Source of the DNA: Bacteroidales bacterium
Lineage (GTDB): Bacteria; Bacteroidota; Bacteroidia; Bacteroidales; P3
Direction of reading: 5' to 3'
NCBI GenBank assembly: GCA_024681475.1
Contig: JAILAT010000049.1
Coordinates: 62,001 to 126,000 of the forward strand
DNA: 64,000 nt
The notes under the pieces are model-generated. The model saw only the letters and a program-made list of their open reading frames with translations. It made no database searches and was not told the DNA's origin. Numbering within the stretch: the first letter of the stretch is position 1; each line of letters begins with the position of its first letter. Shown in pieces: positions 50,690 through 61,600 of the stretch. The translations under genes and the position numbers were made by a program.

Positions 50690-52501
50690 ATGCGTAATAT
50701 TAGATACATTATATTGATAAGCACTGTGCTGTTGGTGGCCTGCGCCAAACAGGCGATGCCGTCGGGTGGCGCCAAGGACGATGTGCCGCCCCGTGTGCTG
50801 GGCACACGTCCGGAGAGCGGCACCTTGGAATTTTGCGAGAAGCAGTTTGTGCTGGACTTCGACGAATATATCGTGGTGAAGGACGCCGACAACAACGTGC
50901 TGATTTCGCCGCCGTTGGCCACCAAGCCGGAGTTCACCACCAAGGGGCACAGCCTGGTGGTGAAGCTGAAAGACACGTTGGCAGCGAACACCACCTATCT
51001 GTTTCAGTTCAAGGAGGCCATAGCCGATTACAACGAGGGCAACCTGCTGTCGTCGTTCGAATATGTCTTCTCCACGGGAGATTCGCTGGCTGGTCAAACG
51101 CTACGTGGCACGGTACTCGACGCACAGACGCTGTCACCACGCAAGGAGGCCATCAGTGTGATGCTCTACAATGAGAGCCAGATGGAATTGGTGATGGCAG
51201 CCTACAATAGTGCCCTGGCAAAGACGAAACAAACAGAACATCAAAAAGATAGCGTTTCGACGGACAGCACTGCGAAGGCTGTTCCCGACAAGGTGGCGCC
51301 CACCTACGTCACCCGCGCCGACAAGCAGGGTAACTTCCAGTTCAACTATATTGCAGAAGGTACGTATTACGTTGTGGCACTGGAAGATGGCGACAAAAAT
51401 ATGCAGATAGGGCTGGTCGAGCCAGTGGCATTCACCACTGCTGCGGTCAGTAGCACGCCGATGCCCGCCGTCAAGAATGACAGCGCACAACACGACTCCA
51501 GCGCCGTGGCCTTGGGGCGCACGGCGCAGCACGTTGCCAGCCAAACCGATTCAATGCCAGTGCAACCTAAAGAAAAGATACAACTGCTTGTATATGAGCC
51601 GGTAAGTGTGAAGCAACGCATCACTTCGAACAACTTCAAACAAGCCGGTCTGGCTGTCATCACTTCCCTGATGCCCATGAAAGCACCACAAATTGAGGGT
51701 AGCGAAGAGTTGGAATTCCGCCTCAACAAGAGCCGCGATACCATGACACTGTGGACTTTGCGGCAGAAGTGCGACTCGCTGCGTCTGGTGGTGTCGGACC
51801 CTTCGGGAATACAGGACACGCTGACGTTGCGCTATCGAGCCAAACGTAATGCGCAACAGCTTGTTGGGAAGACATTTTCCATCGGTGCCGAATGTGGTGG
51901 AAAAATGCATTTCTATGACAGCTTGTGGTTTTCGGTGCCTATGCCTGTGACGCTGAAGACGGGCGACACCGCGTCGGTCCGTCTGCTCAGTCTGAAAGAC
52001 AGTAGCTTGGCCATGGCTCCACTGCGAGTGAACAGCACTGCCATGCGCGCCTTTGTGGACTATCCCTTCAAGCCTGGTGAGAAATACCAGCTGCACGTGG
52101 CTGGCGGAGCGCTCACAGACCTCTGGAAGCGGGTCAACGACTCGCTGAATCTTGCCGTAGAGGTCTCCACTGCAGCCGATTATGGTAATCTGAAACTGTC
52201 AATCGCCATCGACGAGTCCCTCGTCGCGCCGCGCTACATGGTACAACTGCTGGACGAAAAGGGCGCCGTGGTGCAGACCCGGCAGCAAACGGCTGGGCAG
52301 CGTTCTTTCACAGTGAGATTCAACCACATAATACCAGGAAAATACCGTGTGCGTCTCATTGTCGATGCCAACGGCAATGGCCAGTGGGACGGTGGCGATT
52401 TCGCCACACGCCTGCTGCCCGAGACGGTGCGCTACTATGTCAAAAACCTCGATGTGCGCGCCAACTGGGACATGGAGGAGATTTGGCAGGTGGACAAATA
52501 G
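50690..52501 (+). CDS. Lipoprotein with Ig-like (SbsA/Big_5-type) N-terminal domain
   Basis: Lipobox LLVACAKQ; VPPRVLGTRPESGTLEFCEKQFVLDFDEYIVVKDADNNVLISPP. Confidence 0.82.
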   Translation: MRNIRYIILISTVLLVACAKQAMPSGGAKDDVPPRVLGTRPESGTLEFCEKQFVLDFDEYIVVKDADNNVLISPPLATKPEFTTKGHSLVVKLKDTLAANTTYLFQFKEAIADYNEGNLLSSFEYVFSTGDSLAGQTLRGTVLDAQTLSPRKEAISVMLYNESQMELVMAAYNSALAKTKQTEHQKDSVSTDSTAKAVPDKVAPTYVTRADKQGNFQFNYIAEGTYYVVALEDGDKNMQIGLVEPVAFTTAAVSSTPMPAVKNDSAQHDSSAVALGRTAQHVASQTDSMPVQPKEKIQLLVYEPVSVKQRITSNNFKQAGLAVITSLMPMKAPQIEGSEELEFRLNKSRDTMTLWTLRQKCDSLRLVVSDPSGIQDTLTLRYRAKRNAQQLVGKTFSIGAECGGKMHFYDSLWFSVPMPVTLKTGDTASVRLLSLKDSSLAMAPLRVNSTAMRAFVDYPFKPGEKYQLHVAGGALTDLWKRVNDSLNLAVEVSTAADYGNLKLSIAIDESLVAPRYMVQLLDEKGAVVQTRQQTAGQRSFTVRFNHIIPGKYRVRLIVDANGNGQWDGGDFATRLLPETVRYYVKNLDVRANWDMEEIWQVDK

Positions 52502-52536
52502 GTGGCAATCAATATTGACAACGATAGACCAATAGG

Positions 52537-54078
52537 ATGAAAAAGAAGCTCTTTTCGGGACTGTTCTGGGTGTTGCTGCTCAACCTCATCGTGAAGCCCT
52601 TCTGGATACTGGGCATCGATGTGGGGGTGCAGAACGCTGTGGGCGCCGAGATGTATGGCTTCTACTTCACTATCTTCAATATCACTTACATCTTTAATAT
52701 CCTGCTAGACCTGGGGGTTACCAACTTCAACACGCGCAACATTGCCCGTAACCCTATGCTGATACGCAAACACTTGTCTGGTATATTGAGTATCAAGCTG
52801 ATACTGCTGGTTCTCTATGCCGTTGTCACCTTCAGTGTGGGTCTGCTGATGGGTTTCACCTCGCACAAGTTCCTCTTGTTGGCATGGCTGGTTTTCAACC
52901 AGTTCCTCAACTCGTTGATACTCTATCTGCGCAGCAATTTCGAGGGATTGCTGCTGTTCCGCTGGGACAGTGTGCTGAGTGTGCTCGACCGTGTGCTGAT
53001 GATTGTGATTTGCGGCTTCCTGCTGTGGGGTCGCACCTCCTTGCCGTTTGACCAGCTGAAAGTGCAACCGTTTCAGATTGAGTGGTTTGTGTACGCCCAG
53101 ACGGCCGCCTATCTCGTCACGGCCGTCACGGCGTTGGCGGTGCTGGTGCGCAAGACAGGCTTCGCCCGGCTGCGCTTCAACAGACCTTTCACTGCTGCCA
53201 TCCTCAAGCGTAGCGCCCCCTTTGCGCTGCTGGTGCTGCTGATGGCCAGCTACAACCGCATCGACCCGGTGCTGCTGGGCAAACTCACTGGCGGCGACTA
53301 CCAGCCTGGCGTCTATGCAGGCGCTTTCAAGTTGCTCGACGCGCTGACGATGATCGCCTATCTGGTCTCTGTGCCGCTGCTGCCCATCTATAGCAAGATG
53401 CTGGACCACACGGCATTGACAGGCCGTCGCACCTCGCTGAGTGCCGAGGCTCACGAGCAGGTGGCATCGACCACGTGGCTGATGACCTCGCTGATGTGGG
53501 TCTTCGCGCTGACCGCTGCGGTGACGCTGGCGAGCATCAGCAGCCCGCTGATGCAGGTGCTCTATCCCGAGGCCGACCTTGCTGTCCAGTCCGACTATGC
53601 CGGCGTTTTCCGCATCCTAATCTTCGGCATTGTCCCCATCGCCATGAGCTATATTTTTGGCACCCTGCTCACCGCCAACGGGAGCCTGCGGGCACTCAAT
53701 ATTTTTGCAGCCACAGCGCTGTGCATCAATATTATAGTCAATTTGCTGCTCATCCCCCGCTGGGGTGCTTTGGGCAGCGCCTGTGCCAGCCTGAGCGCAC
53801 AGACATTCATGGCTGTGGCTCAGATTTGTCTCTCCATGAAACTGCTTCGACTGCGACTTTCGTGGGGTTACATACTAAAACTGGCACTATTCACGTTATG
53901 TATTGTGCTGGGTAACCTTTTGGCCCCCGCAATGCCCTGGTGGCTGGCCATAGTGGCATCGACCGTTGTGGCCTTGTTGCTGGCTATAGTGTTGAAACTG
54001 ATTAACATTAAAGAAATAATAACAACGATACTCATCGGCGATGACGAGAAGACCGCTGATGTGTCGACAAAAAAGTGA
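52537..54078 (+). CDS. Polysaccharide flippase / oligosaccharide exporter (MOP superfamily)
   Basis: Multi-TM; FYFTIFNITYIFNILLDLGVTNFNTRNIAR. Confidence 0.9.
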   Translation: MKKKLFSGLFWVLLLNLIVKPFWILGIDVGVQNAVGAEMYGFYFTIFNITYIFNILLDLGVTNFNTRNIARNPMLIRKHLSGILSIKLILLVLYAVVTFSVGLLMGFTSHKFLLLAWLVFNQFLNSLILYLRSNFEGLLLFRWDSVLSVLDRVLMIVICGFLLWGRTSLPFDQLKVQPFQIEWFVYAQTAAYLVTAVTALAVLVRKTGFARLRFNRPFTAAILKRSAPFALLVLLMASYNRIDPVLLGKLTGGDYQPGVYAGAFKLLDALTMIAYLVSVPLLPIYSKMLDHTALTGRRTSLSAEAHEQVASTTWLMTSLMWVFALTAAVTLASISSPLMQVLYPEADLAVQSDYAGVFRILIFGIVPIAMSYIFGTLLTANGSLRALNIFAATALCINIIVNLLLIPRWGALGSACASLSAQTFMAVAQICLSMKLLRLRLSWGYILKLALFTLCIVLGNLLAPAMPWWLAIVASTVVALLLAIVLKLINIKEIITTILIGDDEKTADVSTKK

Positions 54079-54082
54079 CAGA

Positions 54083-54970
54083 ATGAAGAAAGCCTACGTA
54101 TTCCCTGGTCAGGGAGCCCAATTTGTTGGCATGGGCAAAGACCTTTACGATAACAACAAGATGTGCCGCGATATGTTTGAGACCGCTAACGACATCATCG
54201 GTTTCCGCATCACCGACCTGATGTTCGCCGGTACGCCCGAAGATTTGAAGCAAACGCGTGTCACGCAGCCTGCCATCTTCCTGCACTCCACCATCCTGGC
54301 CGCCTATATGGGCGATGCTTTCCAGCCCGACATGGTGGGTGGCCACTCGCTGGGCGAGTTTTCTGCCCTGGTGGCTGCCAAGGCCATGAGTTTCGAAGAC
54401 GGCCTACGCCTTGTCATAGCCCGTGCCAACGCCATGCAGAAATGTTGCGAGGCCAACCCCTCGACCATGGCCGCCGTGCTGAAGCTTGACGACAAGACTG
54501 TGGAAGATGTCTGCGCCTCGATTGTTGGCGAAGTGGTGGTTCCTGCCAACTACAACTGCCCCGGGCAGCTGGTCATCAGCGGCACCCTTGAAGGTGTGGC
54601 CCAGGCCAGCAAGAAAATCGTTGAGTTGAAAGGCCGTGCGTTGCCGTTGGCCGTGGGTGGTGCATTCCATTCGCCGCTCATGGAGGCCGCGCGCTTGGAG
54701 CTCAGCGAGGCCATCGAGAAGACCACCTTCTCGGAGCCCATTTGCCCATGTTATCAGAATGTCTGCGCCCTGCCGATTACCGCCCCTGCTCAAATCAAGG
54801 AAAACCTTAACAAGCAGCTCACCGCGCCTGTGCGCTGGACGGCCACCGTGGAGAACATGCTGGCTGACGGAGCCGAAGAGTTCATCGAGGTGGGCCCCGG
54901 CACTGCGTTGCAGGGGATGATCAAGCGAGTGAAGAGCGATGCCAACGCCCATTCCGTGGTGCTTGAATAA
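54083..54970 (+). CDS. fabD: Malonyl-CoA:ACP transacylase
   Basis: VFPGQGAQFVGMGKDLY...GHSLGEFSALVAA. Confidence 0.97.
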   Translation: MKKAYVFPGQGAQFVGMGKDLYDNNKMCRDMFETANDIIGFRITDLMFAGTPEDLKQTRVTQPAIFLHSTILAAYMGDAFQPDMVGGHSLGEFSALVAAKAMSFEDGLRLVIARANAMQKCCEANPSTMAAVLKLDDKTVEDVCASIVGEVVVPANYNCPGQLVISGTLEGVAQASKKIVELKGRALPLAVGGAFHSPLMEAARLELSEAIEKTTFSEPICPCYQNVCALPITAPAQIKENLNKQLTAPVRWTATVENMLADGAEEFIEVGPGTALQGMIKRVKSDANAHSVVLE

Positions 54971-55057
54971 TGAGTGTAATGACATATTGTGAGAATCTTC
55001 CCTTCAGAAAGACGCCCAATCGTTGGAAGGGTAGAAAACACAGTAAACATGTATCTG

Positions 55058-55090
55058 GAAATGAGTCTGATGTATTACCAGACTCATTTC
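55058..55090. terminator. 12-bp stem terminator after fabD
   Basis: GAAATGAGTCTG atgtattac CAGACTCATTTC TATT. Confidence 0.8.
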
Positions 55091-55267
55091 TATTATTTCG
55101 TCGGAGTGCCGTCTGTTAAGTCGTAGTGTCATATTATTTAAGACTATCCATCTGTTCGCCCCTAAATCTTTGTAATTATAAAAACAATAAATAAAGCAAC
55201 GCAAAGCGGTAATTCCGCGACAAATATACAGACACCCCGAAACGGGTTTTGATAGTTGAACTAAAGA

Positions 55268-57634
55268 ATGCCATTCAAAATGAAGAAAGTGTTTATACTC
55301 TGCGCTGTGATGTGTGGTCTCTTCCTCGGGGCTATGGCACAAGTCAACACAGGCCCGGATATGCCGTCCTACAACGTGTTGCGGCAAAAAGCCTTCGAGG
55401 CATCGCAAAGTGAGGACTATGAAACGACGTATAAGACATTCCAATTGATGGACTCGGTGTATGGCATTACTTGTAATGACTTCGTGTCTCTGATGAACCT
55501 GCGTGCGATGACTCACTATTACAACCCTGGCAGCGAGGCGGAGAAGGCCCTGCTGATTCGTCTGGCCGGATGCAAATGCTTCGATAAGGCAGACCTGAAG
55601 CGCGATGCAGAATGGTATAGGACAGACACACTTGACTATTGGAACGAGGTGGAGGCCATTGTGTCGTCTCGCAGCTATCAGGACACTGTCTACCAGAACC
55701 GTCTGCTGGCAATGAAAAGGGCCGATCAAGCCGTGCGCCAGTTGCTCGATAAGCGATACGACGACAAAGACTCGTTGTGGACAGTCTTGCGAGAGATAGA
55801 AGCCCGCAACGAGGCAGAACTCAAGCGGCTTATAGCCGAACGAGGCTTCCCTACCTGGACAAAGGTGGGTTACCTCTGCAACGACATGGCTACCTATATC
55901 GCGCAGTTTGCATCCAAGGATTTCCTGCATTGGTACTTGAGGGAGGCGCAGGCGGCAATTGACAGCGGCGACTACACTTCCAGCAGCTGGTTCGACTATA
56001 TTGTGGACCATGAGGACATCAACCGCACAAACCTGAACGTTGCCTACAAGGATGAATTGAAGGCTATGTGCGACAAAGACCAACGGCTACGGCACGAGAT
56101 AAGTAAAGACCAAGGGGGCTCCAACAAACTATGGCAAGAAGTACGCTCTATCGATAGCTTGAACACTGCGCGGTTACAGGATCTCATTGCCCAATATGGG
56201 TTTCCGACCTACAACAATGTCGGCCATCAAGGAGTGGATGATGCGGCACTGCTGGCACAACATGCCAACCCTGAGTTCCTGCACTGGTTTTTGGAACAGG
56301 CTAGGCCGGCAGCAGACAACGGAGTTTTTGACCTTTCGTGGATTGCCATGATGACCGACCGAGATAGGAATCACCAAGTCAAGCCACAGCTCTATGGTTC
56401 ACAACTCGTGACAATCGACGACTTTACCGCATTCAAACCCATTGAGGACATTGCTAACCTCAACGCACGTCGAGCAAGCATGGGCCTCGGGCCGATAGAG
56501 GACTATATGGCTATTTACGGGCTTACCGAGTTGGTGATACACCCGGCAAAGGTTCCATACAACCAATACTATGTGCAATGCCGCATGGACAGCGACACAT
56601 TACGGGTGTCAGGCATCGTCTACTTCTCATACGAAAACAAAGAAAAAAACTATCTATTACTGTCGCAAACAGCAAAGATAGATTCCCTTGGCATAGGCGA
56701 ATACCAACGAAACGGAGACACCATAACATTCTCCGGCAATCTTGTCCAATTTCCATTCACATATTCCTTGCCGCTAAACGACTATCGCACCGCTGACGGA
56801 GCCATCGTCCTGCGCCGCGAAGGCAACTGGTATCCGCATCGCAATGGAGAAATACTGACTGTAAAGCTACAATTCGACGCCGAAGGATATTACATGATTA
56901 CCAATGCGGAGAAGAGCCTGGGTTCAAGAAGAGACATTGACCTACACCTCATTCTGCTCCCCAAAGATAGATACGAATGCAAAGTAGTGGGCAATGATGT
57001 GCGCCCGTTTCATTTCTACCGCAATACAAGCGATACCGCGGAGCATCCCGAAGCTTTCTACCGTGAGTTTGTAGATTCCTACCAATTCTATTGCCAATTC
57101 TTTGGCGACACGCTCTCGCATCAACCGATGAATATAGTGGAAATTGGCGACCCGCAGTTTGTGATGTGCCAGTCGCTACGTGACATGATTATCTTCGGTC
57201 CCTATTTCCTGCAGGTATACAAGATGATACCCGATTTCTCGTGGGTGCCGCACGAGGTGGTGCACCAATGGTGGGGTAACAGCATCTTCTTTGCTCATCG
57301 CGACTATGCGCTAAGCGAAAGCATTACCGAATACATCAAATTGCAGTTCCTCAAAAGCCGCGGTCGTGGCTACGAGGAGCAAATAGGGTATTACGAGATG
57401 ATGGCCGAGTACGCCACCCAGTCGCTCGCCATATCCGACATCCGCAGCGTTGAAAGCCAGGACGAAAGCATAGCCATCTATCATAAGGCGCCGCTGCAGT
57501 TGGAAAAAATGAAACGTGTCGATGTCTCCGCATTGCTTAAGCAACTGTACGACAGGAGAAACGGGACTGTTGTAAGCCGCGATGTGTTCCTTGAAGAGTG
57601 TGCACCGCTGAAGAAATGGCTGATGGCGAAATAA
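55268..57634 (+). CDS. Secreted protein with two DUF6624-like repeats and C-terminal M1-like metallopeptidase domain
   Basis: Repeats NEAELKRLIAERGFPTWTKVG / NTARLQDLIAQYGFPTYNNVG; PHEVVHQWWGNSIF...SESITEYIKL zinc-site pattern. Confidence 0.8.
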   Translation: MPFKMKKVFILCAVMCGLFLGAMAQVNTGPDMPSYNVLRQKAFEASQSEDYETTYKTFQLMDSVYGITCNDFVSLMNLRAMTHYYNPGSEAEKALLIRLAGCKCFDKADLKRDAEWYRTDTLDYWNEVEAIVSSRSYQDTVYQNRLLAMKRADQAVRQLLDKRYDDKDSLWTVLREIEARNEAELKRLIAERGFPTWTKVGYLCNDMATYIAQFASKDFLHWYLREAQAAIDSGDYTSSSWFDYIVDHEDINRTNLNVAYKDELKAMCDKDQRLRHEISKDQGGSNKLWQEVRSIDSLNTARLQDLIAQYGFPTYNNVGHQGVDDAALLAQHANPEFLHWFLEQARPAADNGVFDLSWIAMMTDRDRNHQVKPQLYGSQLVTIDDFTAFKPIEDIANLNARRASMGLGPIEDYMAIYGLTELVIHPAKVPYNQYYVQCRMDSDTLRVSGIVYFSYENKEKNYLLLSQTAKIDSLGIGEYQRNGDTITFSGNLVQFPFTYSLPLNDYRTADGAIVLRREGNWYPHRNGEILTVKLQFDAEGYYMITNAEKSLGSRRDIDLHLILLPKDRYECKVVGNDVRPFHFYRNTSDTAEHPEAFYREFVDSYQFYCQFFGDTLSHQPMNIVEIGDPQFVMCQSLRDMIIFGPYFLQVYKMIPDFSWVPHEVVHQWWGNSIFFAHRDYALSESITEYIKLQFLKSRGRGYEEQIGYYEMMAEYATQSLAISDIRSVESQDESIAIYHKAPLQLEKMKRVDVSALLKQLYDRRNGTVVSRDVFLEECAPLKKWLMAK

Positions 57635-57925
57635 TAGCCTGAGCTTTTTAACAAGAACTTACTCAAGTATCAGTAATAGGTGCGAAAAGAGCCAATCTCT
57701 ATGGATAAATTGATAAAATCACTCAATTTGTCCCTAGGATTCGTCCATTTGTCGAGGTTCATGAGGCTCCAATGCAAAGATGAGTGATTGTGAGAAAATA
57801 TTGAAAAACAAATCGATGCATGGCTGGTCGAATAATATTATGAAAAAACCTGTCGAGGGTCGTGAAAAAATGTGTACTTTTGCAATCCGAAACGTGGCAG
57901 AGCGAAGGCTGTCCGCGCAACGACT

Positions 57926-57998
57926 GGGGAATTAGCTCATCTGGTAGAGCGTTTGGTTCGCAATCAAAAGGTAGTGGGTTCGAGTCCCATATTCTCCA
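57926..57998 (+). tRNA. tRNA-Ala(CGC), no encoded CCA
   Basis: Manual cloverleaf: acceptor GGGGAAT/ATTCTCC with G3:U70, D-arm GCTC/GAGC, anticodon loop TTCGCAA, T-loop TTCGAGT. Confidence 0.85.
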
Positions 57999-58002
57999 CA
58001 GA

Positions 58003-58032
58003 ACGGCACTAGCAGAGAGTGCCGTTTTTTTT
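58003..58032 (+). terminator. Terminator after tRNA
   Basis: ACGGCACT agcagag AGTGCCGT then T8. Confidence 0.85.
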
Positions 58033-58089
58033 ATGCCTGCGACGCAATAAAAATAGGACTTCCGCGTTGATAAAAGAAAAAGTAAAGAT

Positions 58090-58503
58090 ATGGAAATCAG
58101 ACCCTACCGTCACGAGGTGAAATACTATGAATGCGACCGCATGGGCATCACGCATCACAGCAACTACATACGTTTTATGGAGGAGGCCCGCGTGGACTGG
58201 ATGGACCAGCTGGACTATGGCTTTGACCGCATGGAGGCCGAAGGAGTGGTGTCGCCCGTCGTGGAGGTAGAGTGCCACTACAAGACGCCGACGACATTCA
58301 AGGACACCATAGAGATAACCGTGACGGTGGCCGAGACCACAGCACTGAAAATCGTTTTTGCCTACACCATGCGTTGCGGTGGCAAGACGGTGTGCACAGC
58401 CAAGAGCACCCACTGTTTTCTGGAAAGCGGGCGCCCTGTGTCGCTGGAGGCACGTTTCCCGGAGCTCTACGCGCGCGTGAATGCTGTCCGTCAGGGGACC
58501 TAA
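58090..58503 (+). CDS. YbgC/4HBT-family acyl-CoA thioesterase
   Basis: VKYYECDRMGITHHSNYIRFMEEARVDWMDQLDYGFDRMEAEGVVSPVVEVECHYKTPTTF. Confidence 0.92.
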   Translation: MEIRPYRHEVKYYECDRMGITHHSNYIRFMEEARVDWMDQLDYGFDRMEAEGVVSPVVEVECHYKTPTTFKDTIEITVTVAETTALKIVFAYTMRCGGKTVCTAKSTHCFLESGRPVSLEARFPELYARVNAVRQGT

Positions 58504-58672
58504 GTGGAACAACTGTTACTGTTTTCCGGAAGGCTCTTTTTTTCCTGATATATCAGTTTTTTTCTTGGGACTACGTAATCTGTGAGCCCCGTGGTTTATT
58601 GTGCTCGTAAAATAAATTTGGTCGAGTGGAAAAAAATGTGTATTTTTGCAGTTTGATAATAGCAGCGAGGAA

Positions 58673-61600
58673 GTGAAAAGTACGTACAAAATATTTAAAG
58701 AGAGCGTTACAGAGATAACGCGGTATTATCTGCTGTTGGTTGAAGAGACCAGCAGCCAGCGACTAGTGGGCAGCACCAACGAGTGGGTGCTCGACAATTA
58801 CTACATGATCAGCGAGCAGGAGAAGGTGTTGAAGGTGGAGCTGAAAGGCGTGGAGAGCGGAAAATGGAAGGTCGACAGCGCTCGCGTGGAGATGTTGTGG
58901 CGCATGCTGCAGGGATACCTGAAAAAATGCCATCACCAGATAGACAAGTCGCTGCTATTCCGCTACTTGAGCCAGACCCAGGTGAGCCATAAGGATTACC
59001 TGACCTATCCCGAGGTCTGTGCGCTGCTGCCGCTGGTGAAAGCCATACTCATCAGCGAACTGGCCGATTTGTGCCGCCAGCTGCAAGCCGAGAAGGCCTA
59101 TCTGTTCCAGCCCACGGACCAGAACCAGGCCGACATGGAGCATCTGAACCATGCTGCACAACAGAACTTGCAGATGATGAATATCTTCAACTCGCTGAAG
59201 AAGATGACCAAGCTGCCTGTGGCCGAGCTGCTTGACGCTGTGAGCTTCTCGGAGCGTATGCTCAAAGCCGAGAAAGCCGGGATGTACGACCAGATGCAGG
59301 ACAAGACGAAGGAAGACTATCGTGCCCAGATAGTGCGACTTACGCGCCGCCGTCATGGGGAGCACAAGACAGAATACGAGCTGGTGAAGTCGCTGGTGGC
59401 CAAGGCCGACGAGAAGTGCGAGCATGTGGGCTGGCAGCTGTTTCCCCCCAAGCGTTGGAACGCCCGGGCGCACCTCTATGTCTGGATAGTGGTGATGGCA
59501 TCGCTGGCATTAGCTTTCGGCTTTGCTGCCTTGTTCACCTGGAACTGTGGCATGTTGTGGGTCACCGCTGTCGTCACGCTGTTGCTGTGTGTGCCGATGA
59601 GTCAGGTGGTCATCGACCTCTTCAACTGGCTCCTGGCCAAGCTGCACAAGCCGCGCGGCACCTTCAAACTGAAATTCAAAGACGGCCTGATACCGCAGGA
59701 GTATGCCACCATGGTAATCATGCCCACTATATTGAAAAACAAGCAGAAAACCATAGAGCTCCTGGAGCAGCTGGAGATCTACTACCTGAGCAACATCAAC
59801 CGCGCCAGCGAGGGGCAGCGTCTGGAGAGCCGTCCGCAGAACCTCTACTATACGCTGGTAGGCGATGCGGCGGCCTACAAGGAGCCTGATGCGCCCTGGG
59901 ATGCCGAAGTGGTTGAGGCCGGTCTGGAGAAAGTGAAGGAACTGAATGAGAAATATGGTGCGCCGATATTCAACTTTGTGTATCGTCGTCGCGCATGGAG
60001 TGAAGGCGAGCGCACCTGGCTCGGCCATGAACGCAAGCGTGGCGCCATACTGCATTTCAACGACTTGCTGCTGGGACAGACCAGCGACGAGGAGCGTGAG
60101 CGCCGCTTCCGCTGCGAGACCGTCAGCGCATGGCGCGAGACCAACCCCTCCATACAGTTTATCATCACCCTCGACACCGACACCGAGCTAGTGCTCTATT
60201 CGGCGCAGAAACTTATCGGTGCCATGGCCCATCCGTTGAACCGTGCGCAGCTTAGCGCCGACGGGCATCGTGTGGACCGCGGCTACGGCATCATGCAGCC
60301 TCGCGTGAATGTCGACGTGGAGGTGACCAACAAGAGCCGCTACGCACAGCTTTTCGCCGGTCTGGGCGGTCTGGATGTATACACCACCGCATCCTTTGAA
60401 CTGTACCAGGACATCTTCAACGAAGGCTCGTTCTGTGGCAAAGGCATATATGACCTTCGTGTGTTCCAGCAAGTGCTGAAGGGCACCTTCCCCGAAAACC
60501 TCATCCTGAGCCACGACCTGCTGGAGGGCTGCCACATCCGTTGCGGCCTCATCAACGACGTGGAGCTGTTCGACGACAATCCTTCGAACTACATCGACGA
60601 TGCCAAGCGCCACCACCGTTGGACGCGTGGCGACTGGCAGATAATCAGCTGGCTGGGCCGACGTGTGCGCAACGAGAAGGGCGAGCGTGTGCGCAGCCAG
60701 GTGAACACCATTGGTCGTTGGAAGATATTCGACAACCTGCGCCGCTCCATGCTGAGTCTCGCACTGGTGGTGATGCTGCTGGTGGGATTCAGCGAGCTGA
60801 CGCTGATACACCCTATCTGGTTCCTTGTGGTGGCGCTGGTGGCTGTTGCCAGCCCCATCGTCTTCTTCATCTTGGGACAAGTGACACACCTGCCGCGTTT
60901 TGGCAGGCGCTACAAGTACTACATGACTCTGATGCGTGGCTTCAAGGTCATCGTCTACCGTTCGCTGGTGCAGTTCGCCCTGCTGCCCAAAGAGGCCTGG
61001 ATGTACACCGACGCCGCGGTGCGGGCCTGCTGGCGTATGTGGGTGAGCCACCGGAAACTGCTGGCGTGGATCACTAGCGACGAGGCCGCCAAGAGCACCA
61101 AAGGTACGTTGGGCGACTATCTGGTCAAGTTCTGGTTCAACTATGTGGTTTCGGCCATGCTGGTGGTGCTCTACGTGCTCAGCTCCGGCAATTGTGTTGC
61201 CCTCATCGCCATGGTGTTCTGTGTCGTGGTGTGGTGCGGAGCGCCCTTCCTGATGTATGTGCTGGGCAAGAAATTCCCGCAGGACAAAAAGAGCCTGAGC
61301 GCCAATGAGACCGAAGAGGTGCGGCAGCTGGCACGCGACACCTGGCATTTCTTCGACAGCCTTATCACGGAGGAGACCAACTACCTCATCCCCGACAACT
61401 ATCAGCTGGGCCGCGAGAGCTGCACCGACTACAAGACTTCGCCGACCAACATCGGCTACTCGATGACTGCCGTGGTGAGCGCCGCCGAGCTAGGCTTCAT
61501 ATCCCGTCGCGACGCTGTGTCGCGGCTGGAGCACATCATCGACACCGTGCTGCGGCTGGAGAAATGGAACGGACACCTCTTCAACTGGTATGACATCCAC

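Noticed and set aside
57640-57900. AT-rich intergenic region after the M1-like gene suspected as a degraded insertion sequence
   Set aside because: No terminal inverted repeats, target duplication or transposase fragment could be identified.
57862-58050. 62-aa ORF spanning the tRNA
   Set aside because: It is read through the tRNA gene and its terminator; spurious.
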